Shown in pieces: positions 8,493-17,636 of a DNA stretch of 64,000 bases. The notes beneath the pieces are model-generated. The model had not been told where the DNA came from and did not search any database. It saw nothing but the letters and a program-made list of their open reading frames with translations. The stretch is from contig NZ_NOXW01000021.1 of NCBI RefSeq assembly GCF_002251855.1, positions 806,001 through 870,000 on the forward strand. The letters are read 5' to 3'. This DNA is from Rhodoferax sp. TH121. GTDB taxonomy: Bacteria > Pseudomonadota > Gammaproteobacteria > Burkholderiales > Burkholderiaceae_C. Made by a program: the position numbers and the translations under genes. Positions within the stretch are counted from its first letter, which is position 1. Every line of letters starts with the position of its first letter.

Positions 8493-10121
8493 ATGTTAGG
8501 TTTGATGCAAAGCCAGCAGCTGCTGATTTCTACCCTGATCGATTTTGCGGAGCGCCACCACGGCGAGGGCGAAGTGGTCTCGCGACGTGTGGAGGGAGAC
8601 ATCCACCGAACGACCTACAAGGAGATTGCAGTGCGTGCCCGCAAGGTGGCCCATGCACTGGATGGACTGAACCTGGCCTTCAGCGACCGCGTGGCCACGC
8701 TGGCCTGGAACGGCTACCGCCACCTGGAGCTGTACTTTGGCGTGAGCGGGTCGGGCCGCGTGCTGCACACCCTGAACCCGCGCCTGCACCCGGACCAGAT
8801 TGCCTGGATCGCCAACCACGCCGAAGACCAGGTGCTGTGCTTCGACATGACCTTTTTGCCCATCATCAAGGCCGTATACAGCCGCTGCACCACGGTGAAG
8901 CACTGGATCGCCTTGTGCGACGCCGACAAGCTGCCTGCCGACACAGGCATCCCCGGTTTGCAAAGCTACGAAGCCTGGATGGGCAAGCAACCCGAGCAAT
9001 ACACCTGGCCCGAGTTTGACGAGAACTCGGCATCGAGCATGTGCTACACCAGTGGCACCACCGGCAACCCCAAGGCGGCGCTCTACAGCCACCGCTCCAC
9101 CATCCTGCATGCGTTCTCGGGCGCGCTGCCCGATGCACTGAACATGAGCGCACGTGACAGTGTGCTGCCCGTGGTGCCCATGTTTCACGTCAATGCCTGG
9201 GGTTTGCCTTACTCTGCCGCCATGACTGGCGCCAAGCTGGTGTTCCCCGGTCCGGCGATGGATGGCAAGTCCATTTTCGAATTGATCGAGTCTGAGAAGG
9301 TCAGCTTTGCGGCCGGTGTGCCCACGGTGTGGCAAATGATGCTGGCCCATATGCAGTCGGCAAACCTGAAGTTTTCCACCCTCAAGCGCACCGTGATTGG
9401 TGGCTCCGCCTGCCCGCCAGCCATGATCACGGCATTCAACGATGTCTATGGCGTGGAGGTGCTGCACGCCTGGGGCATGACCGAAATGTCGCCTCTGGGT
9501 ACGGTTTGCACGCTCAAAAACAAGCACCTGCCCCTGTCGCCCGAAGACAAGATGAAGGTGCGCCTCAAGCAAGGCCGCGGTATCTACGGCGTGGACATGA
9601 AGATTGTGGACGACGCTGGCAAGGAATTGCCCTGGGATGGCAAGGCCTATGGCGACCTGTTGGTCAAGGGGCCTTGGATCATCAGTGAGTACTTCAAGGG
9701 AGAGGGCGGCTCGCCATTGGTGGATGGCTGGTTCCCTACTGGCGATGTGGCCACGATCGACCCCGACGGCTACATGCAGATCACGGACCGCAGCAAGGAC
9801 GTGATCAAGTCGGGTGGCGAGTGGATCAGCTCGATTGATGTGGAAAACATCGCCATGGCCCACCCCGCCGTGGCCATGGCGGCATGTATCGGCATGAAGC
9901 ATCCCAAATGGGATGAACGCCCCATCATTGCTGTGGTCAAGAAACCGGGCAGTGAGGTCTCGCGTGAAGAGCTACTGGCTTTTTACGAAGGAAAAACCGC
10001 CAAGTGGCAAGTGCCCGATGACGTGGTGTTTGTGGATGCCATTCCGCTGGGCGGCACGGGCAAGATGCAGAAGAGCAAGCTGCGCGAACTGCTCAAGGAC
10101 TACCGTCTCCCTTCACTCTGA
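8493..10121 (+). CDS. Long-chain-fatty-acid/DmdB-like acyl-CoA ligase (AMP-forming)
   Basis: A 542-residue ANL-superfamily enzyme. The ATP loop is [12 protein letters not shown] at about residue 187. The acyl-binding and A5 region is [12 protein letters not shown] at about 325, GWFPTGD follows at about 415, and the catalytic Lys is in [12 protein letters not shown] near the C-terminus. It converts a carboxylic acid to its CoA thioester via acyl-AMP. The sequence resembles the group called 3-(methylthio)propionyl-CoA ligase or medium/long-chain acyl-CoA synthetase, so the substrate is open. An AGAGG ribosome site precedes ATG 8493. It is followed within about 110 bases by a Liv-type importer, which suggests that it activates what the importer brings in. 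Confidence 0.88.
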   Translation: MLGLMQSQQLLISTLIDFAERHHGEGEVVSRRVEGDIHRTTYKEIAVRARKVAHALDGLNLAFSDRVATLAWNGYRHLELYFGVSGSGRVLHTLNPRLHPDQIAWIANHAEDQVLCFDMTFLPIIKAVYSRCTTVKHWIALCDADKLPADTGIPGLQSYEAWMGKQPEQYTWPEFDENSASSMCYTSGTTGNPKAALYSHRSTILHAFSGALPDALNMSARDSVLPVVPMFHVNAWGLPYSAAMTGAKLVFPGPAMDGKSIFELIESEKVSFAAGVPTVWQMMLAHMQSANLKFSTLKRTVIGGSACPPAMITAFNDVYGVEVLHAWGMTEMSPLGTVCTLKNKHLPLSPEDKMKVRLKQGRGIYGVDMKIVDDAGKELPWDGKAYGDLLVKGPWIISEYFKGEGGSPLVDGWFPTGDVATIDPDGYMQITDRSKDVIKSGGEWISSIDVENIAMAHPAVAMAACIGMKHPKWDERPIIAVVKKPGSEVSREELLAFYEGKTAKWQVPDDVVFVDAIPLGGTGKMQKSKLRELLKDYRLPSL

Positions 10122-10228
10122 AAAGAGTCTGCAGTCGCATGGGTGATACCTCTTGGTGGAAACCCTTGCGCTGCACTGCACAAACAAATGTACGCTGCGC
10201 TGGCTTGAGTTTTACAGGAGACAACACG

Positions 10229-11461
10229 ATGAAGAACACACTCCAATTTGTCGCCGCAGCTTCCCTGCTGGTCTGTGCCCAAAACGCCCTTGCGCAAAAG
10301 GGGGAGACCGTCAAGATTGCCTGGATTGATCCCCTGTCTGGGCTGATGGCGCCTGTTGGTACCAACCAGCTCAAGAGCTTTCAGTTCTTCGCCGAAAAAT
10401 TCAGCGCTAGCAACCCCGCAGGCGTCAAATTTGAAATCATTGGCATTGACAACAAGCTCAGCCCGACGGAGAGCCTGAATGCACTCAAGTCCGCGCTGGA
10501 CCAAGGCGTGCGCTACATCACCCAGGGCAACGGCTCTGCCGTGGCTGGCGCGCTGATTGACGCTGTGGCCAAGCACAATGAGCGCAACCCCGGCAAGGAA
10601 GTCATCTTCCTGAACCATTCGGCCGTGGATCCTGATTTCACCAACAGTAAGTGCAACTACTGGCACTTCCGCTTCGATGCCGACACCTCCATGAAGATGG
10701 AGGCCATGACAACCTTCATGGCAGACAAAAAGGATGTGAAGAGGGTCTACCTGCTCAACCAGAATTACTCTCACGGCCAGCAGGTATCGCGTTACGCCAA
10801 GGAGACCCTGGCCCGCAAGCGTCCCGATGTGCAAATTGTGGGGGACGACCTGCATCCGCTGGCCCAGGTACGCGACTTTTCGCCCTACATTGCCAAGATC
10901 AAGGCCTCGGGTGCCGACACCGTGATTACCGGCAACTGGGGCTCTGACCTTGCGTTGTTGGTCAAGGCGGCCAACGAAGGCGGTTACACCGGCAGCTTCT
11001 ACACCTATTACACCGGAGTGAGTGGTACGCCCACCGCGTTAGGGAGCAATTCGGCAGGGCGCGTCTACCAGATCGCCTACAGCCACTACAACATGGGTGG
11101 CCAGATGGACAAGTGGACCGCCGATTTCAAGGCCAAATTCAACGACGACTTCTATACTGGCTCGGTCATCCATATCTACACGGCGTTGGGGGAGGCTATG
11201 GCCAAAGCCAAGTCCACCGATCCAGTCAAGGTCGCGGCCGTGCTGGAAGGCATGAAGTTCAAAAGCTACAACGGGGATGTGGAAATGCGGAAAACCGACC
11301 ACCAGTTGCAGCAACCCCTGTACCTGACGGTATGGCAAAAGGCGGACAAGAAATATCCCTACAGCCCTGAGAACACCGGTATGACCCTGGCACCTGTCAA
11401 AACCTTTGAGTCGTATGTGTCCAGCACCCCCACCAGCTGCCAGATGAAGCGTCCCGGTTGA
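10229..11461 (+). CDS. ABC transporter substrate-binding protein, branched-chain amino acid (LivK) type
   Basis: A 410-residue periplasmic protein. The signal peptide is MKNTLQFVAAASLLVCAQNALA, cleaved about residue 22. The mature part has the type I binding-protein fold (Peripla_BP_6): VKIAWIDPLSGLMAPVGTNQL, then YITQGNGSAVAGALIDAV, then NQNYSHGQQVSRYAKETL. ATG 10229 is supported by an ACAGGAG ribosome site and the signal peptide. The neighbouring CoA ligase and beta-oxidation genes make a carboxylic-acid ligand as likely as an amino acid. Confidence 0.88.
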   Translation: MKNTLQFVAAASLLVCAQNALAQKGETVKIAWIDPLSGLMAPVGTNQLKSFQFFAEKFSASNPAGVKFEIIGIDNKLSPTESLNALKSALDQGVRYITQGNGSAVAGALIDAVAKHNERNPGKEVIFLNHSAVDPDFTNSKCNYWHFRFDADTSMKMEAMTTFMADKKDVKRVYLLNQNYSHGQQVSRYAKETLARKRPDVQIVGDDLHPLAQVRDFSPYIAKIKASGADTVITGNWGSDLALLVKAANEGGYTGSFYTYYTGVSGTPTALGSNSAGRVYQIAYSHYNMGGQMDKWTADFKAKFNDDFYTGSVIHIYTALGEAMAKAKSTDPVKVAAVLEGMKFKSYNGDVEMRKTDHQLQQPLYLTVWQKADKKYPYSPENTGMTLAPVKTFESYVSSTPTSCQMKRPG

Positions 11462-11483
11462 ACGTTCGTCGTGTATGGTACGC

Positions 11484-11519
11484 AGGCCCGACCCGGTCAT
11501 CCTCGTCGGGCCTTTTTTT
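11484..11519 (+). terminator. Intrinsic terminator/attenuator between binding protein and permeases
   Basis: A 9-bp perfect stem AGGCCCGAC / GTCGGGCCT is followed by a run of seven T. It sits about 22 bases after the binding-protein stop and 40 bases before livH. Its place inside the operon would make the binding protein transcript more abundant than the membrane parts, a common arrangement for ABC importers. Confidence 0.85.
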
Positions 11520-11560
11520 GGCTGGACTGCGCGTCCGCCGGGGATTAAAGGTGTTTGCGG

Positions 11561-12595
11561 ATGGAATTCTTCATCATTTCCACATTGAACGGTTTGAGCT
11601 ATGGGCTGCTGCTGTTCATGCTCAGTGCCGGCCTGACGTTGATCCTCAGCATGATGGGCGTGCTCAACTTTGCGCATGCCAGCTTTTACATGGTGGGCGC
11701 CTATCTGGGTTACACCATGTCGGGCTGGGTAGGGTTTTGGCCTGCGCTGGTCATTGCGCCTGTGGTGGTGGGGGCGATGGGCGCTGTGTTTGAGCGCATG
11801 GCCCTGCGCAAGGTGCACAAGTTTGGCCACGTGCCCGAGCTGCTCATCACCTTTGGCCTGTCCTACATTCTTTTGGAGCTGGTGCAGCTCATCTGGGGCC
11901 GTTCAGCCCTCGAATTCCGGCCACCGGCGTCATTGCAAGGGCCTGCTTTCACTCTGGTCAACCATACTGTGAACGGTTTGCAAATTGTTTGGGGCGCTGC
12001 GCCCGCCGAGCTGTGCACCGCCGCCGACGCAGCGGTGCGTGTGGTGTGTTCACCGTTTCCCATGACACGCGGCTTCATGATGGTGATTGCGCTGCTGATG
12101 CTGTTGGCTCTCTGGCTCATGCTGACACGCACCCGCATCGGTCTGGTGATCCAGGCTGCCTTGTCCCACCCAGACATGGTGGAGTCACTGGGGCACAACG
12201 TGCCGCGCGTATTCATGTTGGTGTTTGGTGTGGGCACCGGGCTTGCGGGTTTGGCGGGTGTCATCGGCGGCAGCACTTTTGTCACTGAGCCTGCCATGGC
12301 CGCTACAGTGGGCTCCGTCATCTTTGTGGTGGTGGTGGTGGGTGGCATGGGGTCGCTATCGGGTGCTTTTCTCGCCTCCTTGCTGATTGGAGTGATCCAG
12401 ACCTTCGCCGTAGCCTTTGATTACTCCCTGCTCGATGTGCTGCCGCACCTTGGGGTTCAGGTCAGTGATGCTTTGCGCAACAACTCCGTCGTCAAGCTGA
12501 CTATTGCCCAGGTCGCGCCCATCCTGCCTTACCTGTTTTTGGTGTTGATCTTGATTTTCAGGCCCAAAGGGCTGCTGGGCACCCGGGAAGGCTGA
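11561..12595 (+). CDS. livH: Branched-chain-type ABC transporter permease LivH
   Basis: A 344-residue membrane protein of the BPD_transp_2 family. It begins MEFFIISTLNGLSYGLLLFM, continues GLTLILSMMGVLNFAHASFYMVGAY (typical for LivH), and has GLAGVIGG and VVVVGGMGSLSGAFLASLLIGV toward the C-terminus. About 8-9 membrane segments are visible. A periplasmic loop with two Cys (about residues 148-165) is longer than in E. coli LivH. ATG 11561 is used; a TTG six bases upstream is possible. Confidence 0.9.
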   Translation: MEFFIISTLNGLSYGLLLFMLSAGLTLILSMMGVLNFAHASFYMVGAYLGYTMSGWVGFWPALVIAPVVVGAMGAVFERMALRKVHKFGHVPELLITFGLSYILLELVQLIWGRSALEFRPPASLQGPAFTLVNHTVNGLQIVWGAAPAELCTAADAAVRVVCSPFPMTRGFMMVIALLMLLALWLMLTRTRIGLVIQAALSHPDMVESLGHNVPRVFMLVFGVGTGLAGLAGVIGGSTFVTEPAMAATVGSVIFVVVVVGGMGSLSGAFLASLLIGVIQTFAVAFDYSLLDVLPHLGVQVSDALRNNSVVKLTIAQVAPILPYLFLVLILIFRPKGLLGTREG

Positions 12596-12602
12596 ACTGT
12601 TT

Positions 12603-13901
12603 ATGCACGCACCTATGCACTCTCGCGCCACCTCATCTCCCCGTGTGGGCCGCGTCGTGGTCTGGAGTCTGTTTGCCTTGTTGCTTTTGGTTTCGCCGCG
12701 TGTGTTTACCAGCGGTTTGTCCATCACCATGCTGTCGCAAATGGGCATTGCCATCATTGCCTGCCTGTCCTACAACATGTTGATGGGCCAGGGGGGGATG
12801 TTGAGCTTTGGGCATGCCGTCTACACCGGCCTGGGCTCCTACATGGCGATCCATGCGCTCAATGCGGCCGGTGCTGGCACCTTGCCGATTCCGGTGAGCG
12901 TGATTCCTTTGGTCGGGGGCGTGGCAGGCATGGGCTTTGCCGCACTCTTGGGCTATGTCACCACGCGCAAATCGGGCACCACCTTTGCCATGATCACGCT
13001 GGGCATGGCCGAGCTGGTGTTTGCCATGTCGCTGATGTTTTCAGAGTTCTTCGGTGGCGAGGCCGGTGTCTCTGCCAACCGCGTGGTTGGGCAGCCATTT
13101 TTCGGCGTCACCTTTGCTTCTGCGGTACAGGTGTACTACCTGATTGCGGCATACACTTTTGTCTCTGTGGCTGCCATGTTTGCCTTCACTGGCACACCAT
13201 TGGGCCGCATGCTCAACGCCGTGCGCGACAACCCCGAGCGCGTGGAGTTCATCGGCTACAACCCGCAGCGTATCCGTTACACAGCCTTCATCATTGCGGG
13301 TTTCTTTGCCGGTATTTCGGGCGGGTTGGCGGCGCTGAACTTTGAAATTGTCACCGCCGAGGTGGTGGGTGCGGCGCGCTCGGGTGCCTATCTGCTGTTT
13401 ACCTTTCTGGGCGGTGCCACCTTTTTCTTCGGGCCGATTATTGGTGCCGTGCTCATGGTCCTGGCCTTTGTCTTGCTCAGTGAGTTCACCAAGGCCTGGC
13501 TTCTCTATTTGGGCCTGATCTTTTTGTTCATGGTGATGTATGCGCCTGGCGGTATCGCCAGTCTCATCATGATGAATCTGCGCGTGGCCAAGTTTGGCAA
13601 GCTCGGGCGGCTGTGGGTCAGCTACCTGGGGCTGGCGGCTACAGCCTTGGTAGCACTGGCAGGTGCAGGGGCCATGGTTGAAATGGTGTACCACCAACAG
13701 CTCAACGCCGCCCTGGGGCCGGAACTGCGTTTTTTGGGGGCCACGCTCAACGCCAGCAGTGTCAACAGCTGGGTCGGCGCTGGCTTGGTGATGATCACCG
13801 GCGTGGCGTTGTTTGAGTTGGTACGGCGCCAGTTCACCCGCGACTGGAGCCAGATCCAGGAAGAGATTGAACAAGACATACAGCGGAAGGACGCCTTGTG
13901 A
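12603..13901 (+). CDS. livM: Branched-chain-type ABC transporter permease LivM
   Basis: A 432-residue permease of the LivM type, eight bases after livH. Motifs are YNMLMGQGGMLSFGHAVYTGLG, then GRMLNAVRDNPERVEFIGYN (the loop that contacts the ATPase) and GGATFFFGPIIGAVLM. The C-terminal 100 residues contain two extra hydrophobic segments and a charged tail (QIQEEIEQDIQRKD), so the protein is longer than the usual 300-330 residues. The stop overlaps the GTG start of livG. Confidence 0.9.
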   Translation: MHAPMHSRATSSPRVGRVVVWSLFALLLLVSPRVFTSGLSITMLSQMGIAIIACLSYNMLMGQGGMLSFGHAVYTGLGSYMAIHALNAAGAGTLPIPVSVIPLVGGVAGMGFAALLGYVTTRKSGTTFAMITLGMAELVFAMSLMFSEFFGGEAGVSANRVVGQPFFGVTFASAVQVYYLIAAYTFVSVAAMFAFTGTPLGRMLNAVRDNPERVEFIGYNPQRIRYTAFIIAGFFAGISGGLAALNFEIVTAEVVGAARSGAYLLFTFLGGATFFFGPIIGAVLMVLAFVLLSEFTKAWLLYLGLIFLFMVMYAPGGIASLIMMNLRVAKFGKLGRLWVSYLGLAATALVALAGAGAMVEMVYHQQLNAALGPELRFLGATLNASSVNSWVGAGLVMITGVALFELVRRQFTRDWSQIQEEIEQDIQRKDAL

Positions 13902-14686
13902 GCGCAAACCATCAGCCGACCCCGGCACTGGAACTGCGCGATTTGCGCAAGAGTTTTGGCAAGTCGGAAATCATTCGTGGTGTCAACCTGTTAGTGCAAG
14001 CCGGTGAACGTGTAGCCATCATCGGCCCCAACGGCGCCGGCAAGTCCACCTTGTTCAACCTGATAAGTGGACGCTTTGAGCCCAGCAGCGGTGACGTGTT
14101 GCTCAATGGTCACCGCATCAACGGTAAAAAGCCGTTTGAGATCAACCGCCTTGGCCTCTCGCGCAGTTTCCAGATCACCAATATCTTCCCCAAGCTCAGC
14201 GTGTTTGAGAATCTGCGCTGTGGTGTGCTCTGGAGTCTCGGCTACAGGTACACCTTCCTCAAGTTCCTGGCGGATCTGGATGATGCCAATGCACGCACCG
14301 AAGAGCTCATGGCTCGGATCAAGCTCGAAAAAAAGCGCGATGTATTGGCGATGAACCTAACCTACGCCGAGCAGCGTGCGCTGGAGATCGGTGTGACCAT
14401 CGGTGGCGGCGCCAGTGTGATCTTGCTCGACGAACCCACGGCTGGCATGAGCAATAGCGAGACAAGCCGCTTTGTGGGCTTGATCAAAGAAGTGACGGAG
14501 GGCAAGACATTGATGACGGTGGAACATGACATGGGCGTCGTGTTTGGGCTGGCCGACAAAATTGCCGTGGTGGTTTACGGCGAGGTGATTGCCTTTGATA
14601 CCCCTGACGCCGTACGCGCCAACCCGCGCGTGCAAGAGGCTTACCTCGGCTCCGTGGTAGCCGATGCGCAAGCGGCAGGACATTGA
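13898..14686 (+). CDS. livG: Branched-chain-type ABC transporter ATP-binding protein LivG
   Basis: A 262-residue ATPase with GTG start at 13898 overlapping livM. Walker A is GPNGAGKST at about residue 48, the Q-loop is in SRSFQITNIFP, Walker B is VILLDEPTAGMS, and the H-loop is TVEHDM. The ABC signature is LTYAEQRALEI rather than LSGGQ, a relaxed form seen among LivG-like proteins. It pairs with LivF to power uptake. Confidence 0.92.
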   Translation: MSANHQPTPALELRDLRKSFGKSEIIRGVNLLVQAGERVAIIGPNGAGKSTLFNLISGRFEPSSGDVLLNGHRINGKKPFEINRLGLSRSFQITNIFPKLSVFENLRCGVLWSLGYRYTFLKFLADLDDANARTEELMARIKLEKKRDVLAMNLTYAEQRALEIGVTIGGGASVILLDEPTAGMSNSETSRFVGLIKEVTEGKTLMTVEHDMGVVFGLADKIAVVVYGEVIAFDTPDAVRANPRVQEAYLGSVVADAQAAGH

Positions 14687-14687
14687 G

Positions 14688-15395
14688 ATGAAATCCGCCA
14701 TGTTGAACATCAAGAATCTGCACGCCTACTATGGCAAGAGCCATGTCCTGCATGGTGTGGACATGGAGGTGGGCGAGGGAGAAATTGTGGCGCTGCTGGG
14801 GCGCAATGGCTCGGGCCGCTCCACGACCGCCAAGGCCGTCATGGGCCTGGTGGCCTGTGATGGGTCGGTGCAATGGCGGGGGCAGAATGTTCTTGGCAAA
14901 GCACCGTTTGAGATTGCCCACTTGGGCATTGGCTACGTGCCAGAAAATCGCGACGTCTTTCCCAAGCTCACCGTGCACCAGAACCTCTTGTTGGGCCAAA
15001 AGCACAGCAAGAAGCAGGCGCGCTGGAGTTTCGAGGACATGTACACCATGTTCCCGCGCCTCAAGGAACGGGAACACACAGAGGCCGGTGTTCTCTCGGG
15101 TGGGGAGCAGCAAATGCTCACCCTATGCCGCACGCTGATGGGTGACCCCGACCTCATCATCATTGATGAACCCACCGAAGGATTGGCTCCCAAGATCGTG
15201 GAGCTGGTCGCACAGTACCTGCAGGCTTTGCGGGCGCGTGGTGTTTCGGTGTTGCTGATTGAGCAGAAGCTCACCATCGCCATGGCGATTTCCGACCGTT
15301 GTCTCGTCATGGGACACGGCAGCATTGTGTTTGAGGGCACACCGCAGGCACTGCGCGAAGACAGCGACACACGTAAGGAATGGCTAGAGGTCTAA
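14688..15395 (+). CDS. livF: Branched-chain-type ABC transporter ATP-binding protein LivF, Walker A Lys replaced by Arg
   Basis: A 235-residue ATPase following livG by one base. The Walker A reads GRNGSGRST at about residue 39: the invariant Lys is Arg, coded by CGC. The Q-loop region, signature LSGGEQQML, Walker B LIIIDEPTEGLAP and a switch region with LLIEQK (Gln in the usual His position, normal for LivF) are otherwise intact. The missing Lys should weaken ATP hydrolysis at this site, so the importer may rely mainly on LivG. An alternative start is ATG 14700. Confidence 0.9.
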   Translation: MKSAMLNIKNLHAYYGKSHVLHGVDMEVGEGEIVALLGRNGSGRSTTAKAVMGLVACDGSVQWRGQNVLGKAPFEIAHLGIGYVPENRDVFPKLTVHQNLLLGQKHSKKQARWSFEDMYTMFPRLKEREHTEAGVLSGGEQQMLTLCRTLMGDPDLIIIDEPTEGLAPKIVELVAQYLQALRARGVSVLLIEQKLTIAMAISDRCLVMGHGSIVFEGTPQALREDSDTRKEWLEV

Positions 15396-15409
15396 GGGAT
15401 AACCCTCGG

Positions 15410-15429
15410 TTTGTCCCTCGCGGGACAAA
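15410..15429 (+). terminator. Stem-loop after livF, possible weak terminator
   Basis: A perfect 8-bp stem TTTGTCCC / GGGACAAA with TCGC loop begins 15 bases after the livF stop. No T-run follows directly, so it may stabilise the 3' end rather than stop transcription. Confidence 0.45.
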
Positions 15430-15471
15430 GGCCATTGGAAAGACATTCAAAGCCCCTACAATCTTTAAAAA

Positions 15472-15485
15472 AGAACGATCGTTCT
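15472..15485. promoter_or_regulatory. Candidate TetR-family operator upstream of the fadB-like gene
   Basis: A perfect 14-base palindrome AGAACGATCGTTCT flanked by A and T runs, 37 bases before the fadB-like start. Size, symmetry and the CGATCG centre are typical of TetR-family sites such as those controlling fatty-acid degradation in proteobacteria. The cognate regulator is not in this window. Confidence 0.55.
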
Positions 15486-15522
15486 ATTTTTTTCTGGCTC
15501 CACCTTTTCAAGGAATGAAAGC

Positions 15523-17622
15523 ATGACCGCCCAGTACCAAGTCCATGGCGATATCGCCGTAATCACGCTGAACAACCCGCCCGTCAACGGTCTGGGTCTG
15601 TCCACCCGCCAAGGCATTGCGGACGGCATGGCCAAAGCGCAAGCGGACGCAGCGGTCAAGGCCATCGTGATCACTGGTGCCGGCAAAGCCTTCTCCGGCG
15701 GAGCGGACATCAAAGAATTCGGCAAACCCACTGCCATGCAGGAACCCAACCTGAACAGTGTGATCGGCGTGCTTGAAGCCTCCGGGAAGCCCGTGGTCGC
15801 AGCGATCCATACCGTGGTGATGGGCGGTGGGCTGGAATTGGCCCTGGGCTGCCACTACCGCGTTGTCGCTCCTGGTACCAGCGTGGCCCTGCCCGAAGTG
15901 AAGCTGGGCCTGCTGCCCGGTGCCGGTGGCACGCAGCGTCTGCCGCGCGTGCTGGGTGTGGAACCCGCATTGAACTTGATCGTCAGCGGCGAAACTGTCA
16001 AAAGCGAAATGCTGGCATTGGCCCCGGGCCAAAAGCTGTTCGACAAGCTGGCGGCGTCAGCTGAAAGCGTGCTGGAGGAAGCGATGGCCTTCGCCCGCGA
16101 GAAGGCGGATGTGCGCCCCTTGCCCTTGGTGCGCGATCTCAAGTGCAAGCACCCGCTGGGCGATGCCTACTTCCAGTTCGCACGTAATATGGTCAAGGGC
16201 ATGAGCAAAAACTTCCCTGCGCCTGCCAAGTGCGTGGACGTTGTGGAGGCCGCCACCAAGAAGAAATTTGAGGACGGCATGGCCGTGGAACGCGAGGCCT
16301 TTATCAACCTGATGTGGACTGCGGAGAGCCGCAGCTTGCGCCACCTGTTTTTGGCCGAACGCGCAGCGTCAAAAATCCCCGATGTCCCCGCCGATACTGC
16401 GCAGCGCGCTATTAATTCGGTAGCAATCATCGGCGCCGGCACCATGGGCGGTGGCATTGCCATGAACTTCCTGAACGCCGGCATCCCCGTCAAGATGCTG
16501 GAAATGAAGCAGGAAGCCCTTGACCGTGGCCTAGGCACCATCCGCAAGAACTACGAAGCACAAGTTGCCAAGAAGAAGCTCAAGCAGGACAAATACGAGC
16601 AGCGCATGGCCCTGTTGTCCACCACGCTGAACTACGACGACCTGACGGGCACCGACCTCGTGATCGAGGCCGTGTTCGAAGAGATCGGCGTCAAGGAAGC
16701 CGTGTTCAAGGAGCTGGACCGCGTGATGAAGCCCGGTGCCATCCTCGCCTCCAACACCTCCACGCTGGACGTGAACAAGATCGCATCCTTCACCAAGCGC
16801 CCCGAAGACGTGGTGGGCCTGCACTTCTTCAGCCCGGCGAACGTGATGAAACTTCTGGAAGTGGTGCGCGGCGAGAAGACCGCCAAGGACGTCATGGCCA
16901 CCGTGATGACGGTCGCCAAGAAGATCAAGAAGACGGCCGTGGTCTCCGGTGTGTGCGATGGCTTCATCGGCAACCGCATGATCGAGCAATACGGCCGCCA
17001 GGGCGGTTTCCTGCTGGACGAAGGCTGCACGCCCGCCCAGGTGGACAAAGCGATGGAGAAATTCGGCATGGCCATGGGCCCGTTCCGCATGGGAGATCTG
17101 GCCGGCAACGACATCGGTTGGGCCATCCGCAAGCGCCGCTACACCGAGCAACCTGACATGAAGTACAGCAAGACCGCTGACTTGCTTTGCGAAAAAGGCC
17201 GCTTTGGCCAGAAGGTGGGCAAGGGCTGGTACGACTATGTCGAAGGCAAGCGCGATGCAATTCCGAACGCCGAAGTGGTGACGATGATTGAAGAGCACCG
17301 TAAGGCCCTGGGCATCACGCCACGCAAGATTTCGGACGAGGAAATCGTGCAGCGCCTGGTGTTCAGCCTGGTGAACGAAGCGGCTCACATCCTGGAAGAG
17401 GGTATTGCCAACAAAGCCAGCGATATCGACATCGTCTACATCTTTGGCTACGGATTCCCCGCCCACCGCGGCGGTCCCATGAACTATGCCGACGAAGTGG
17501 GCCTTTTCAACGTGGTGCAAGCCATGAACCGCTTTGCCCAGAATCCGCTGGACGACGCCAAGTTCTGGCAGCCCGCGCCTCTGCTGGCCAAGCTGGCCGC
17601 TGAAGGCAAGCGCTTCAACTGA
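15523..17622 (+). CDS. Bifunctional enoyl-CoA hydratase / 3-hydroxyacyl-CoA dehydrogenase (FadB/FadJ-like)
   Basis: A 699-residue fusion. The N-terminal crotonase domain (about 1-190) has ITGAGKAFSGGADIKEF and an oxyanion loop around HTVVMGGGLELALGCHYR. The Rossmann NAD domain (about 300-480) has IGAGTMGGGIAMNFLNAGIPV. The 3-hydroxyacyl-CoA dehydrogenase C-terminal domains contain VGLHFFSPANVMKLLEVV and GYGFPAHRGGPM. It hydrates 2-enoyl-CoA and oxidises the 3-hydroxyacyl-CoA with NAD. An AAGGAA ribosome site precedes ATG 15523. A copy of the dispersed repeat lies in the linker between the two enzymes (16393-16428). The palindrome upstream suggests separate control from the liv operon. Confidence 0.93.
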   Translation: MTAQYQVHGDIAVITLNNPPVNGLGLSTRQGIADGMAKAQADAAVKAIVITGAGKAFSGGADIKEFGKPTAMQEPNLNSVIGVLEASGKPVVAAIHTVVMGGGLELALGCHYRVVAPGTSVALPEVKLGLLPGAGGTQRLPRVLGVEPALNLIVSGETVKSEMLALAPGQKLFDKLAASAESVLEEAMAFAREKADVRPLPLVRDLKCKHPLGDAYFQFARNMVKGMSKNFPAPAKCVDVVEAATKKKFEDGMAVEREAFINLMWTAESRSLRHLFLAERAASKIPDVPADTAQRAINSVAIIGAGTMGGGIAMNFLNAGIPVKMLEMKQEALDRGLGTIRKNYEAQVAKKKLKQDKYEQRMALLSTTLNYDDLTGTDLVIEAVFEEIGVKEAVFKELDRVMKPGAILASNTSTLDVNKIASFTKRPEDVVGLHFFSPANVMKLLEVVRGEKTAKDVMATVMTVAKKIKKTAVVSGVCDGFIGNRMIEQYGRQGGFLLDEGCTPAQVDKAMEKFGMAMGPFRMGDLAGNDIGWAIRKRRYTEQPDMKYSKTADLLCEKGRFGQKVGKGWYDYVEGKRDAIPNAEVVTMIEEHRKALGITPRKISDEEIVQRLVFSLVNEAAHILEEGIANKASDIDIVYIFGYGFPAHRGGPMNYADEVGLFNVVQAMNRFAQNPLDDAKFWQPAPLLAKLAAEGKRFN
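16393..16428 (-). repeat. Dispersed hairpin repeat, copy 2 (in fadB-like gene)
   Basis: Read on the minus strand: GCTAC-N7-ATAGC then GCGCTGCGCA. It lies at the junction of the hydratase and dehydrogenase domains. In the gene frame it encodes T-A-Q-R-A-I-N-S-V-A. Confidence 0.6.
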
Positions 17623-17636
17623 GCCGCTTGCTCGCC

